Assembly: GCF_030693485.1 (NCBI RefSeq)
Contig: NZ_JAUYAN010000233.1
Coordinates: forward strand, 1 to 34,290
DNA from: Bradyrhizobium sp.
Lineage (GTDB): Bacteria; Pseudomonadota; Alphaproteobacteria; Rhizobiales; Xanthobacteraceae
DNA: 34,290 bases
Reading direction: 5' to 3'
Shown: one piece after another, positions 27,508 to 34,290 of the stretch
How the letters are laid out: every line of letters starts with the position of its first letter
Numbering within the stretch: the stretch's first letter is position 1
The notes under the pieces: model-generated
The model's database searches: none
What the model saw: only the letters and a program-made list of their open reading frames with translations
Told to the model about the DNA's origin: nothing
Program-made: the position numbers and the translations under genes

Positions 27508-28617
27508 ATGACCACCTTTACGCCCCATCAGGACGCCGCGCTCAAGGCCGTTGCCGACTGGCTGAAAGCAAAGCCCGGCAAGAGCGGCACGCCGCCGGTG
27601 TTCCGGCTGTTCGGCTATGCCGGCACCGGCAAGACCACGCTGGCGCGGCACATCGCCGAGGGCGTCGACGGCGGGGTGAAATTCGCGGCCTTCACCGGCA
27701 AGGCCGCTTTGGTGATGCGCAACAAGGGTTGCGACAATGCCTCCACCATCCACTCCCTGATCTACCGCGCGAAGGAATCCGGCGTCGAACAGCCGAGTTT
27801 TGAGCTGTGGGACGACGCGCCGGCCTCCAAGGCCAAGCTGATCGTGATCGACGAATGCTCGATGGTGGACGCCGAACTCGGCCGCGACCTGATGTCGTTC
27901 GAATGTCCGCTGCTGGTGCTCGGCGATCCCGCGCAGCTGCCGCCGATCCAGGGCGGCGGCTTCTTCACCGATTGCGAGCCCGACGTGATGCTGACCGAGG
28001 TGCATCGCCAGGCCCAGGACGATCCCATCATCCGGATGTCGATGGACGTGCGCGAGGGCCGCGACCTCGATATCGGCCGCTATGGCGAAAGCCAGGTGGT
28101 CTCGCGCGACGAACTCGATCCCGACCGTGTGATGCAGGCCGACCAGGTGCTGGTCGGCCGCAACAATACCCGGCGTGCCTACAACATGCGGGTGCGGCAG
28201 AAGCAGAACATCGAGGATCCCCTGCCGGTGGCCGGCGACAAGCTGGTGTGTCTGCGCAACAACCGCAAGAAGGGCCTGTTCAACGGCGGGCTGTGGCGGG
28301 TGAAATCGCGCGCGACCTCGAAATCCGCCATCATCACCATGCGGCTGTCGCCCGACGAGGACTTTGGCCACAAGGTGACAAAGGTCTCGGTGCGCGGCGA
28401 CTGCTTCGGCGGCGCCATCGACACCATCCCGTGGGAACAGCGCAAACCCTATGACGAGTTCGACTACGGCTACGTGCTGACGGTGCACAAGTCGCAGGGC
28501 TCGCAATGGGACGACGTGGTGCTGTTCGACGAGAGTTTCGCCTTCCAGGAAAGCCGCGCGCGGTGGCTCTACACCGGCATCACCCGCGCCGCAAAGCGGC
28601 TGAGCGTGGTGGTGTGA
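27508..28617 (+). CDS. RecD/Dda-like superfamily 1 helicase (AAA_30, UvrD_C_2)
   Basis: The 369-residue ATPase has Walker A GYAGTGKT at 36-43, Walker B LIVIDE at 111-116, motif III GDPAQLPPI at 139-147 and LTEVHRQA at 162-169. The C-terminal part holds motif V (LTVHKSQGSQWDDVVLFDE) and motif VI (WLYTGITRAAKRLSVV). This matches short RecD/Dda-like SF1B 5'-3' helicases lacking the N-terminal domains of RecD2. Its role is DNA unwinding in repair or replication restart, inferred from the family. A 192-base stretch with no gene precedes it. Confidence 0.88.
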   Translation: MTTFTPHQDAALKAVADWLKAKPGKSGTPPVFRLFGYAGTGKTTLARHIAEGVDGGVKFAAFTGKAALVMRNKGCDNASTIHSLIYRAKESGVEQPSFELWDDAPASKAKLIVIDECSMVDAELGRDLMSFECPLLVLGDPAQLPPIQGGGFFTDCEPDVMLTEVHRQAQDDPIIRMSMDVREGRDLDIGRYGESQVVSRDELDPDRVMQADQVLVGRNNTRRAYNMRVRQKQNIEDPLPVAGDKLVCLRNNRKKGLFNGGLWRVKSRATSKSAIITMRLSPDEDFGHKVTKVSVRGDCFGGAIDTIPWEQRKPYDEFDYGYVLTVHKSQGSQWDDVVLFDESFAFQESRARWLYTGITRAAKRLSVVV

Positions 28618-28655
28618 GTCTCCCCCTCCTGCCGCGAAGCGGTGGGGAGGGAGAC
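28618..28655. terminator. Bidirectional hairpin between convergent genes
   Basis: GTCTCC and a C-rich run pair with a G-rich run and GGAGAC, with an inner CCGC-GAA-GCGG stem. It lies between the stops of the helicase (28617) and the minus-strand flavin reductase (28660) and could end both transcripts. Confidence 0.55.
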
Positions 28656-28659
28656 GAGC

Positions 28660-29736
28660 CTACTTCGGATTGGGATCCTCGATCTCTTCATCCGGCCGCA
28701 CGAATGTTCCCGCGCGGCTCAGCAGGATCGCATTCCCCAGCGCCCGCGCCGCGTTGCGGGTCTGCTCCTGGAAATCCGTGTCCTCATCAAGCGCCTGATG
28801 CGAGGTCGCATATGGCTCCAGATAGCCGATATAGCCGTCCACTTCCGCGGTGCGGCTGGCCTGCACCAGCGACATGTCGGTGAGCCAGTCCGACAGCGAC
28901 CGGCGCAGCGTCTCGGCGCCGACGGCATCGCCGTGGGCCACGACAGCGAAGTGCCGGCCGTCGAGATGTTTTGGATAAGGCCAGCCCTTCAGTTCCAGCG
29001 CCTTGGCCGCGGCGGCCTTCTTGCCGTGGGTGGAGGTCGGATCGGGATTGCCGCCATCGGCGCAGACCAGCCGGTCGATCATCGCCTTCAGGCCCGTCGG
29101 CGCGTGATACCAATTCACCGGCGCGACGATCATGATGCCGTGCGCGGCCACCCACATCGGATAGATCTCGTTCATCCAGTCGTCGGTCTGGCCCAGCGCA
29201 TGGTTCGGATAGCAGCTGCACGGCCAGTGGCACAGCGGCATCGCGGTCGACACACAGGATTTGCAGGGATGGATCTGTATGCCGAATTCGGAGGTCAGCC
29301 GACTGAGGTCCAAGATGTCGACAGCGAATCCCATTTCCTCGAAGATCGGTTCCGCGAGCTTGATCAGCCGCCAGCTCTTCGACATTTCTCCGGGACAGCT
29401 ATGTTCGCTGCGGGAGGAACCGTTGATCAGAAGAATGCGTGGCGTCTCGCTGGCATCGTCATGCCGCCGCTGCGCGGCGATAATGGCCTCACGGGCCGCC
29501 AGCCAGTCCACCGAAAGGTCGTAGTCCGGGTCGGCAAAGCCGGGGCCGGCCTTCCGGGTATGCGGCGCCTTGCGGGAATTGGAATAACCGTCCCAGGCGA
29601 CCGCGACGATGGCGTCGAGTTCACGCGCCAGCGGTTCGAACGCGGGATCGGCGAAGCGGCTACGGTAGCGGCTCTCGAATTCCTCCCGCGACAACTCGAC
29701 GGAAGGCATTCCCTTGCGAATATCGAGATCCGCCAT
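28660..29736 (-). CDS. NADPH-dependent FMN reductase-like flavoprotein with a Cys cluster
   Basis: The 358-residue protein has an FMN_red flavodoxin-like domain from about residue 99 (RILLINGSSRSE, phosphate loop) onward, with APVNWYHAPTGLKAMIDRL and CADGGNP following. About 95 residues precede it (from MADLDIRKGMPS) and are not part of the fold. Between them and the flavin site lies a cluster, Cys158, 161, 169, 173 and 175 (HPCKSCVSTAMPLCHWPCSC), which could hold an iron-sulfur centre as in iron-sulfur flavoproteins. I start at ATG 29736; a longer frame reaches 29847. It probably transfers electrons from NAD(P)H to an unknown acceptor. It converges on the helicase gene. Confidence 0.85.
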   Translation of the reverse strand: MADLDIRKGMPSVELSREEFESRYRSRFADPAFEPLARELDAIVAVAWDGYSNSRKAPHTRKAGPGFADPDYDLSVDWLAAREAIIAAQRRHDDASETPRILLINGSSRSEHSCPGEMSKSWRLIKLAEPIFEEMGFAVDILDLSRLTSEFGIQIHPCKSCVSTAMPLCHWPCSCYPNHALGQTDDWMNEIYPMWVAAHGIMIVAPVNWYHAPTGLKAMIDRLVCADGGNPDPTSTHGKKAAAAKALELKGWPYPKHLDGRHFAVVAHGDAVGAETLRRSLSDWLTDMSLVQASRTAEVDGYIGYLEPYATSHQALDEDTDFQEQTRNAARALGNAILLSRAGTFVRPDEEIEDPNPK

Positions 29737-29985
29737 CGGATAAATTCTCGCTGAAATGACTGAAGCAAAGCGCGGCAGCCAATTTTCAACGCGGCCTGCC
29801 TTGCCTTGTTCCCGCCATCTAACGCGCTGGAATAGCTCCGCTTTCATTCACGAACTCGTGTGCATTCGGCCGTAACAACCCCCGCCCGGTCCCGTATCTT
29901 GGGGAAGTCGGGCCGGCCGCAGGCGTTGCGAACCGCGGCGGCCGCTCTAAACTATCAACCAATGCTGACCCCCAGAGGAAACCTC

Positions 29986-30711
29986 ATGTCCCGCAGCTTC
30001 ACCCGCCTTACGCTCGGCGCCGCCCTTGGCGCGCTGGCGATTTCGGTCCTGGCCTCGACCCTGGCGATCACGCCCGCGCGCGCCGCCGAAGACGCCGTGA
30101 TCATCCCCGCCCCCGTCATGGACCTCAAGGCTGGCGACGGCGTCCAGACCGCCATTCTCGCGGGCGGCTGTTTCTGGGGCGTGCAGGGCGTGTTCCAGCA
30201 TACCGCCGGCGTTCTCAACGCGGTGTCCGGCTATGCCGGCGGCAGCAAGTCGACCGCGAACTACACCATGATCACCACAGGCGCGACCGGCCATGCCGAG
30301 ACGGTCGAGATCAAATACGACCCGAAGAAGATCAGCTACGGCAAGCTGCTGCAGATCTTCTTTTCCGTCGTGCATGACCCGACGCAGCTGAACCGCCAGG
30401 GCCCCGATGTCGGCAGCCACTATCGCTCGGCGATCTTCACCAATTCCGACGAGCAGAAGAAGGTGGCGGAGGCCTATATCGCCCAGCTCAACGCCGCCAA
30501 GGTCTACAAGAAGCCGATCGTGACAAAGGTCGGGCCGCTGGAGGCGTTCTATCCGGCCGAGGCCTATCACCAGGACTACCTGACGCTGCACCCGAACCAG
30601 CCCTATATCGCCATTCACGACCTTCCGAAGGTCGAGAACCTGAAGAAGGTTTTTGCGGAGCATTATACGGCGAAGCCGACGCTGGTGAGCCAGGCGAAGG
30701 TCACCAACTGA
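29986..30711 (+). CDS. msrA: MsrA, peptide methionine sulfoxide reductase A, exported
   Basis: MsrA repairs the S-form of methionine sulfoxide. The 241-residue protein has a Sec signal (MSRSFTRLTLGAALGALAIS, cleavage after ARA near residue 33), so it should act in the periplasm. The catalytic motif GGCFWG has Cys62 as nucleophile. Family stretches SGYAGGS, ATGHAETVEIKYDP, VHDPTQLNRQGPDVGSHYRS and AYHQDYL follow. ATG 29986 is preceded by AGAGGAAA; the frame is open to 29860 but earlier starts would spoil the signal. msrB follows 25 bases later. Confidence 0.95.
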   Translation: MSRSFTRLTLGAALGALAISVLASTLAITPARAAEDAVIIPAPVMDLKAGDGVQTAILAGGCFWGVQGVFQHTAGVLNAVSGYAGGSKSTANYTMITTGATGHAETVEIKYDPKKISYGKLLQIFFSVVHDPTQLNRQGPDVGSHYRSAIFTNSDEQKKVAEAYIAQLNAAKVYKKPIVTKVGPLEAFYPAEAYHQDYLTLHPNQPYIAIHDLPKVENLKKVFAEHYTAKPTLVSQAKVTN

Positions 30712-30736
30712 AGGGCGCAATTCACGAGGAGGATGA

Positions 30737-31150
30737 ATGTCTGACACCCGAACGACGGCCGGCAAGATCGAGAAGAGCGAGGCCGAGTGGCGCAAGGAAT
30801 TGACGCCGATGCAATATGCGGTGTTGCGGGAAAAGGCGACCGAGCGGCCGTTCTCCGGCGAATACGACCATGAACATCGGGCCGGCACCTATACCTGCGC
30901 CGGTTGCGGCCAGACCCTGTTCGAATCCGACGCCAAGTTCGATTCCGGCTGCGGCTGGCCGAGCTTCACCCGGCCGGCGCTGGAGAGCCATGTCGACGAG
31001 GAGCGCGACGTCACTCACGGCATGGTGCGGACCGAAGTGCTGTGCTCGAAGTGCAACGGCCATCTCGGCCACGTCTTCGAGGACGGCCCCGGCCCGACCG
31101 GCCTGCGCTACTGCATCAATTCGGCGGCGCTGAAGCTGCAGCCGAAATAG
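30737..31150 (+). CDS. msrB: MsrB, peptide methionine sulfoxide reductase B
   Basis: MsrB repairs the R-form of methionine sulfoxide. The 137-residue protein has the zinc ligands Cys54 and Cys57 (CAGCG) and Cys103 and Cys106 (CSKC). The catalytic Cys126 is in RYCINS. Family motifs [10 protein letters not shown] and [15 protein letters not shown] are complete. GAGGAGG precedes the ATG. Unlike the upstream MsrA there is no signal peptide, so it should stay in the cytoplasm. The two genes are close enough to share a transcript. Confidence 0.96.
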   Translation: MSDTRTTAGKIEKSEAEWRKELTPMQYAVLREKATERPFSGEYDHEHRAGTYTCAGCGQTLFESDAKFDSGCGWPSFTRPALESHVDEERDVTHGMVRTEVLCSKCNGHLGHVFEDGPGPTGLRYCINSAALKLQPK

Positions 31151-31171
31151 CGGCTGCGGCAACAATCCGTT

Positions 31172-31265
31172 CGTCATGCGCGGGCTTGACCCGCGCATCG
31201 CACGTTCCGGTTCCCCGGTGGAACCTTGGCCCGCGATATGCTTTGCTACCGGAGGTGGGATGACG
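31172..31265. repeat. Long inverted-repeat element of Bradyrhizobium type
   Basis: CGTCAT (31172-31177) and ATGACG (31260-31265) form the outer ends. Inside, ATGCGCGGG-CTTGA-CCCGCGCAT (31176-31198) is a perfect hairpin. The core GCGGGCTTGACCCGCGC is common in intergenic repeats of Bradyrhizobium and its relatives. It lies between msrB and the small membrane gene. Confidence 0.65.
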
Positions 31266-31303
31266 GATTTTCATCCGCTGACCGCCTCCCAGGGGAGAGT
31301 GCC

Positions 31304-31468
31304 ATGTCGCTTGGTCTGATACTCGTCATCATCCTGATTATTTTCCTGCTGGGGGGCTTCAGCGGCCGGTTTGGCGGCTATGGCTACGGCATGGGCCACT
31401 CCGGAATGGGTCTGGGCGGCGTTGTTCTGGTCGTGCTGCTCGTTCTGCTGCTGCTCGGCAAGCTCTGA
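31304..31468 (+). CDS. DUF3309-like small membrane protein
   Basis: The 54-residue product is two hydrophobic segments (about residues 4-17 and 38-53, the latter rich in Val and Leu) around a Gly/Tyr-rich centre (GGFSGRFGGYGYGMG). This pattern, with an N-terminal MSLGLILVIILIIFLLGG, matches the DUF3309 family known in proteobacteria, of unknown role. ATG 31304 has GGGGAGAG upstream; a longer frame from 31226 crosses the repeat and is not likely. The family assignment is from pattern memory. Confidence 0.7.
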   Translation: MSLGLILVIILIIFLLGGFSGRFGGYGYGMGHSGMGLGGVVLVVLLVLLLLGKL

Positions 31469-31688
31469 GCTGCACAAGCCATTGAAATAATAGAGTTAAA
31501 TTTCCGTGCGGTACTTGGATGCCCGGATTCATCATCCGGCCTGTCAGGAGTCGCATTTCTGGCAAACGAGCTTATATTGAGGACTGTCCTGAAATGACGT
31601 GTGCCGACGCGCCCTTGAGCCCGTCCGCACGATACGTTCGCGATTTCCGAATCGCGTTCTCACGAAAAAGATTAGAGGGTCACTGACC

Positions 31689-31985
31689 ATGGCTGCCTTC
31701 AGTTACAACACTGCCGCCGAACTGTTTCCTGCCGCGATCCGCAAGAAGAAGCGAGCGGGCTTCGCCTATCGGCGATTTGGCACCGCGGCCGAAGCGGTTC
31801 GCTTCGCGATCGAGGAATTGCCGGCGGATTCGCTGAACGGCGCGTATTTGCAGGTTGACGAGGCCCGCTTCGACCAGAGCGGCATCCGCACGCTGTATGA
31901 AAGCCAGGACTTCCCGCTCGAGCGCCGCCCGCGTGCTCCCGAGCCCGTGCCCGCCGGCAACGACGCCAACGCGGACGCCGCGTAA
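31689..31985 (+). CDS. Hypothetical conserved-type small protein
   Basis: This 98-residue protein has a folded-looking middle: FSYNTAAELFPAAIRKKKRA, a short basic stretch, then AAEAVRFAIEELPADSLNGA. It ends in a Pro/Ala-rich tail. There are no membrane helices or metal motifs. I chose ATG 31689 after a gap of 220 bases from the DUF3309-like gene; the upstream frame to 31599 has weak coding character. I do not recognise a family with a function. CCGGAT-TCATC-ATCCGG (about 31524-31540) is a small hairpin in the gap upstream. Confidence 0.65.
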   Translation: MAAFSYNTAAELFPAAIRKKKRAGFAYRRFGTAAEAVRFAIEELPADSLNGAYLQVDEARFDQSGIRTLYESQDFPLERRPRAPEPVPAGNDANADAA

Positions 31986-32032
31986 AAATTCATGTCCGGT
32001 CATCTCGCGCTGGCGCCGCCGTTCGCGACGCT

Positions 32033-32578
32033 CTAGCGCGGCTGCTTGTCCAGCCAGCGCTGCAGCATCCGCACGTTGCGGACGTTGGCGCGGAACATAA
32101 CGTCGAAGGCGTCGCCGGCAAGCGGCACCAGGCCGACTACGCCATCGAGCGCGACATTGCCGAGCATCCGTGTCGTGAGATGCCAGGGCGCGCCGAGCGC
32201 GCGCGCCTCGCGCACCACCCACAGCGAAATCGCCGTCGTGATGATATCGCCGACCACCGGGATCAATCCGATCAGGCCGTCGATGCCGTAGCGGATATTG
32301 GTGCCGGGCAGGATGAAGGCGACGTCGAGCAGCTTCGCCAATGCGTCGAGCCGCGCCAGCCGCTGCTCGCGGGTGAGATTGCCGAACGGATTGGCGCTCG
32401 ACGTGGCGAATTCGAACGGGAAGCCGCCGGGCTGCGGGCCCTGCGCCTCCGGGCGGACCTCGCGCCCATCCTGATCGATGATGGGGCCACGCGCCTCGGC
32501 GCCGCGAAACCGGGCGCCGGAGGTCTTGCGGCCCCGCGCGGGGTTGGGGGAGATGATTTCTTCGTTCGACATCGTCAT
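32033..32578 (-). CDS. DUF4112 domain-containing protein
   Basis: The 181-residue protein has the DUF4112 pattern: LDALAKLLDVAFILPGTNIR, YGIDGLIGLIPVVGDIITTA and GVVGLVPLAGDAFDVMFRAN. The duplicated (G)LIP(V/L)(V/A)GD(I/A) motif is the mark of the family. One or two membrane helices lie around residues 105-130. The first 65 residues are polar and variable. The start is uncertain: GTG 32581, ATG 32578 and ATG 32572 are all in frame. The function is unknown. Confidence 0.82.
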   Translation of the reverse strand: MTMSNEEIISPNPARGRKTSGARFRGAEARGPIIDQDGREVRPEAQGPQPGGFPFEFATSSANPFGNLTREQRLARLDALAKLLDVAFILPGTNIRYGIDGLIGLIPVVGDIITTAISLWVVREARALGAPWHLTTRMLGNVALDGVVGLVPLAGDAFDVMFRANVRNVRMLQRWLDKQPR

Positions 32579-32626
32579 CACATGGTAACGCGCCAGACGG
32601 CCGCAAGTTGCGTCACGCCGTCGCGC

Positions 32627-33046
32627 CTATGCGGCCGATACCGGCCGCGGCTCGGCGTATTTGTGCGACAGCCATGACGCCACCATCGCGGGGATCAGAC
32701 CCGGCAGGCCGTAGAGAATGACCTGGAGCGCGCCGGTGTCCGTTCGCAGGCCGCCGTAGATCAAGAGCGCCGTGGCAAAGGCGATCCCGCCTACGATCAG
32801 CATCCGCGCCACCCAGTTGATCCCTCGGACGTGGAACAGGATATCGTCCACCGCCGCCATCATCAGCGCCGGCACGATCCCGAACAGATAGGCGAATTGC
32901 AGCGTCTTGCCGAACACCACGAACAGCTTTGCTACCTCCGCGGCGCTGGTCTGGGCCCAGTAGCCGGAAGCGTAGGTGGTGGCGAACAGCAGCAGGAACC
33001 CGCCGAGGAACGGGCCGACCGCCGCGAAAATCAGGTAGCGTTTCAT
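32627..33046 (-). CDS. Four-helix inner-membrane protein, unknown function
   Basis: The 139-residue protein has about four membrane helices: residues 5-25 (LIFAAVGPFLGGFLLLFATT), 45-67 (FGKTLQFAYLFGIVPALMMA), 80-100 and 108-128. GAAGG lies upstream of the ATG. It is transcribed in the same direction as the DUF4112 gene, 48 bases away, and may share its promoter. It resembles small membrane proteins common in Bradyrhizobium (possibly DUF5413), but I am not sure of the family. Confidence 0.7.
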   Translation of the reverse strand: MKRYLIFAAVGPFLGGFLLLFATTYASGYWAQTSAAEVAKLFVVFGKTLQFAYLFGIVPALMMAAVDDILFHVRGINWVARMLIVGGIAFATALLIYGGLRTDTGALQVILYGLPGLIPAMVASWLSHKYAEPRPVSAA

Positions 33047-33208
33047 GGATTGCCTTCACCTGTTTGCGACAGCATAACCGAATTCGCCATCACGCAAAGA
33101 GGCTCCTCCCGCGGGCCACCGCGCCCGAGGAAAGCCTGCGGGAAACGCCTCTGACCTGCCGCGGAATGCCGCCCCACCGAGGCCACCTCGGCTTGAAAAC
33201 AGTAAGAC

Positions 33209-33224
33209 GGTAAGCTACCTTACC
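33209..33224. promoter_or_regulatory. Putative autoregulatory operator of the toxin-antitoxin pair
   Basis: GGTAAG-CTAC-CTTACC is a perfect 16-base inverted repeat that ends 3 bases before the antitoxin ATG. A further half site, GTAAG, lies at 33202-33206. AbrB-fold antitoxins commonly bind such sites in their own promoter. Confidence 0.6.
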
Positions 33225-33227
33225 TGA

Positions 33228-33464
33228 ATGAACCGCTTGTCGCGACAACCCGCCGCGTTCTCCAAGGTTTCGGTCAAGAGCCAGACCGTAATTCCGCGTG
33301 AGGTGCGCGAGCAACTGAAGCTGAAGCCGGGTGATACATTGCGCTATCGCGTGACCGACGCCGGCATCCTGCTCGATAAGGCGACCGAAGGCGGTGATGA
33401 CCCCTTCGCCGCGTTTTCGGAATGGACGTCCGAAGCCGACGAGAAAGCATATGGGGAACTCTAG
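33228..33464 (+). CDS. AbrB/MazE-type antitoxin
   Basis: The 78-residue protein has a SpoVT/AbrB swapped-hairpin domain at about residues 12-48 (SVKSQTVIPREVREQLKLKP, then GDTLRYRVTDAGILL). An acidic tail (about 53-78) ending EKAYGEL probably blocks the toxin. It sits 24 bases upstream of a MazF-like toxin gene in the same direction, the standard order of a type II module. No purine-rich ribosome site precedes the ATG, because the palindrome fills that place. Confidence 0.88.
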   Translation: MNRLSRQPAAFSKVSVKSQTVIPREVREQLKLKPGDTLRYRVTDAGILLDKATEGGDDPFAAFSEWTSEADEKAYGEL

Positions 33465-33488
33465 CCGCAAGTTTCCCAAGGGGAAACG

Positions 33489-33875
33489 ATGAGCAAGCGA
33501 GCGCTCGCCAAGCCTTCACTCCAGGAAAGGAGCGAGGAGCGCTTCGACGCCTTCGACATCGTCGTGGTTCCGTTTCCTTGTGCCGACCGACTGGCCGAAA
33601 AGCGCAGACCCGCGCTGGTCATCTCCAATCGCAAACTCACCCCCTTTGGGCTGATCTGGGTTGCGATGATCACGAGCGCCGCCAACGCGTCCTGGTCGTG
33701 CGACGTGACGATCGCCGATCTCGGCCGCGCCGGCTTGCCGGCGCCATCCGTCGTGCGCACCGCAAAGATCGCCTGCATCGAACCTGGGCGGATCGAGCGG
33801 CGCGCCGGGCGGCTCGACAAAGCCACAGCAAAAGCCGTGTCGCAGAAGCTAAGAGGATTTTTGGGCGGCGCCTGA
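33489..33875 (+). CDS. PemK/MazF-type toxin (probable endoribonuclease)
   Basis: The 128-residue protein fits the PemK/MazF fold: DIVVVPFP at about residue 23, the basic KRRPALVIS run with the conserved Arg, MITSA, and SVVRTAKI near residue 90. These toxins cut mRNA at short motifs when the antitoxin is lost. About 20 extra N-terminal residues (MSKRALAKPSLQERSEERFD) precede the fold. AAGGGGAAA lies just before the ATG. The module is followed by two repeat elements. Cleavage specificity cannot be told from sequence. Confidence 0.82.
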   Translation: MSKRALAKPSLQERSEERFDAFDIVVVPFPCADRLAEKRRPALVISNRKLTPFGLIWVAMITSAANASWSCDVTIADLGRAGLPAPSVVRTAKIACIEPGRIERRAGRLDKATAKAVSQKLRGFLGGA

Positions 33876-33892
33876 GAATCAGGTTTCCACAG

Positions 33893-33982
33893 CATCATTG
33901 CGAGGGGCGCTTGCGACGAAGCAATCCATCTTCCAACCGGTACCGCTGCGGAATGGATTGCTTCGCTTCGCTCGCAATGATG
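33893..33982. repeat. 90-base inverted repeat (REP-like)
   Basis: CATCATTGCGAG (33893-33904) pairs perfectly with CTCGCAATGATG (33971-33982). Inside, GAAGCAATCCAT (33918-33929) pairs with ATGGATTGCTTC (33953-33964). The core resembles dispersed intergenic repeats of Bradyrhizobium. Confidence 0.75.
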
Positions 33983-34014
33983 TTGATGGAGTGGTGCGTA
34001 CGGTGGATTGGTCC

Positions 34015-34125
34015 CGTAGCCCGGATGTAGCGCTTGCGAAGTCCGGGGCCATTGCCGCACCGTTCCCGGATTGCGCCATCGGCTCGGCGCTGATGCGCCG
34101 ACCCGTCCGCGCCATCCGGGCTACG
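34015..34125. repeat. Second, unrelated inverted repeat (REP-like)
   Basis: CGTAGCCCGGATG (34015-34027) pairs perfectly with CATCCGGGCTACG (34113-34125), and the interior contains further CCGG-rich half sites. It follows the first element after about 30 bases. This type also recurs between genes in Bradyrhizobium-like genomes. Confidence 0.75.
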
Positions 34126-34151
34126 AAGCTTCGCTCACCCCGAACGAACCC

Positions 34152-34290
34152 CTACTCGCCCCACGCCTGGAATGCCTCGTTGAAGGCGCGTTCGCCCGGG
34201 GCGCCCTTTTCGATGGCGATGATGGCGCGGCGCTGGTTGATATAGACCAGCGGCACGTCGAACCAGGAGCGCTCCTTCAGAAGCTGGATG
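34152..34290 (-). CDS. 3' end of an unrecognised gene, cut by the window edge
   Basis: Reading from the right edge, 45 residues are visible, starting IQLLKERSWFDVPLVYINQR and ending EAFQAWGE before a TAG at 34152-34154. The codon choice matches neighbouring genes, and the residue pattern looks like a real C-terminus. The start and most of the protein are outside the window. I cannot name the family. Confidence 0.6.
   Translation of the reverse strand, partial: IQLLKERSWFDVPLVYINQRRAIIAIEKGAPGERAFNEAFQAWGE

Overview
The window looks like chromosome of a high-GC alphaproteobacterium in or near the Bradyrhizobium/Rhodopseudomonas group. This rests on the flagellar set with SciP and FlbD, a CtrA-like TTAACCAT box, a FixK-type box in front of the nitrate reductase operon, and intergenic inverted repeats of a kind I know from Bradyrhizobium. 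No tRNA, rRNA, CRISPR array or prophage was seen. The genus assignment is an inference.

Layout. Positions 2-7949 hold a flagellar block: fliK (5' end cut off), flgD, sciP, fliF, fliG, fliH, fliN and flbD. A strong terminator follows sciP, and a CtrA-like box lies between sciP and fliF, so fliF probably starts a new transcript that runs with tight overlaps to fliN. A small membrane protein converges on flbD. After about 520 bases without a confident gene comes a pair of metY (O-acetylhomoserine sulfhydrylase) and an alpha/beta hydrolase (8690-10770).

Positions 10880-14370 look like an acquired patch. It has two substrate-binding proteins of unrelated transport families without membrane partners, a divergent LysR regulator with palindromes in the shared promoter, and a decayed IS5-type transposase start. 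By eye it is less GC-rich than its surroundings (not computed). A luciferase-like flavin monooxygenase follows on the minus strand (14382-15587).

Positions 15822-27315 hold a complete respiratory nitrate reductase locus. A FixK/FNR-type box precedes a double NarK1-NarK2 nitrate/nitrite transporter. Then come narG, narH, narJ, narI, a parvulin-type prolyl isomerase, a small unrecognised protein with a Cys-rich tail, and a beta-carbonic anhydrase. NarK moves nitrate in and nitrite out, NarGHI reduces nitrate with quinol electrons, NarJ inserts the molybdenum cofactor, and the isomerase probably helps folding. No narXL or molybdopterin synthesis genes are in the window.

Positions 27508-34290 are mixed housekeeping and accessory genes: a RecD/Dda-like helicase, a flavin reductase with a Cys cluster, exported MsrA followed by cytoplasmic MsrB, several small or membrane proteins of unknown function, and a MazE/MazF-like toxin-antitoxin pair with a palindrome at the antitoxin start. 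Two long inverted repeats follow, then the 3' end of an unrecognised minus-strand gene.
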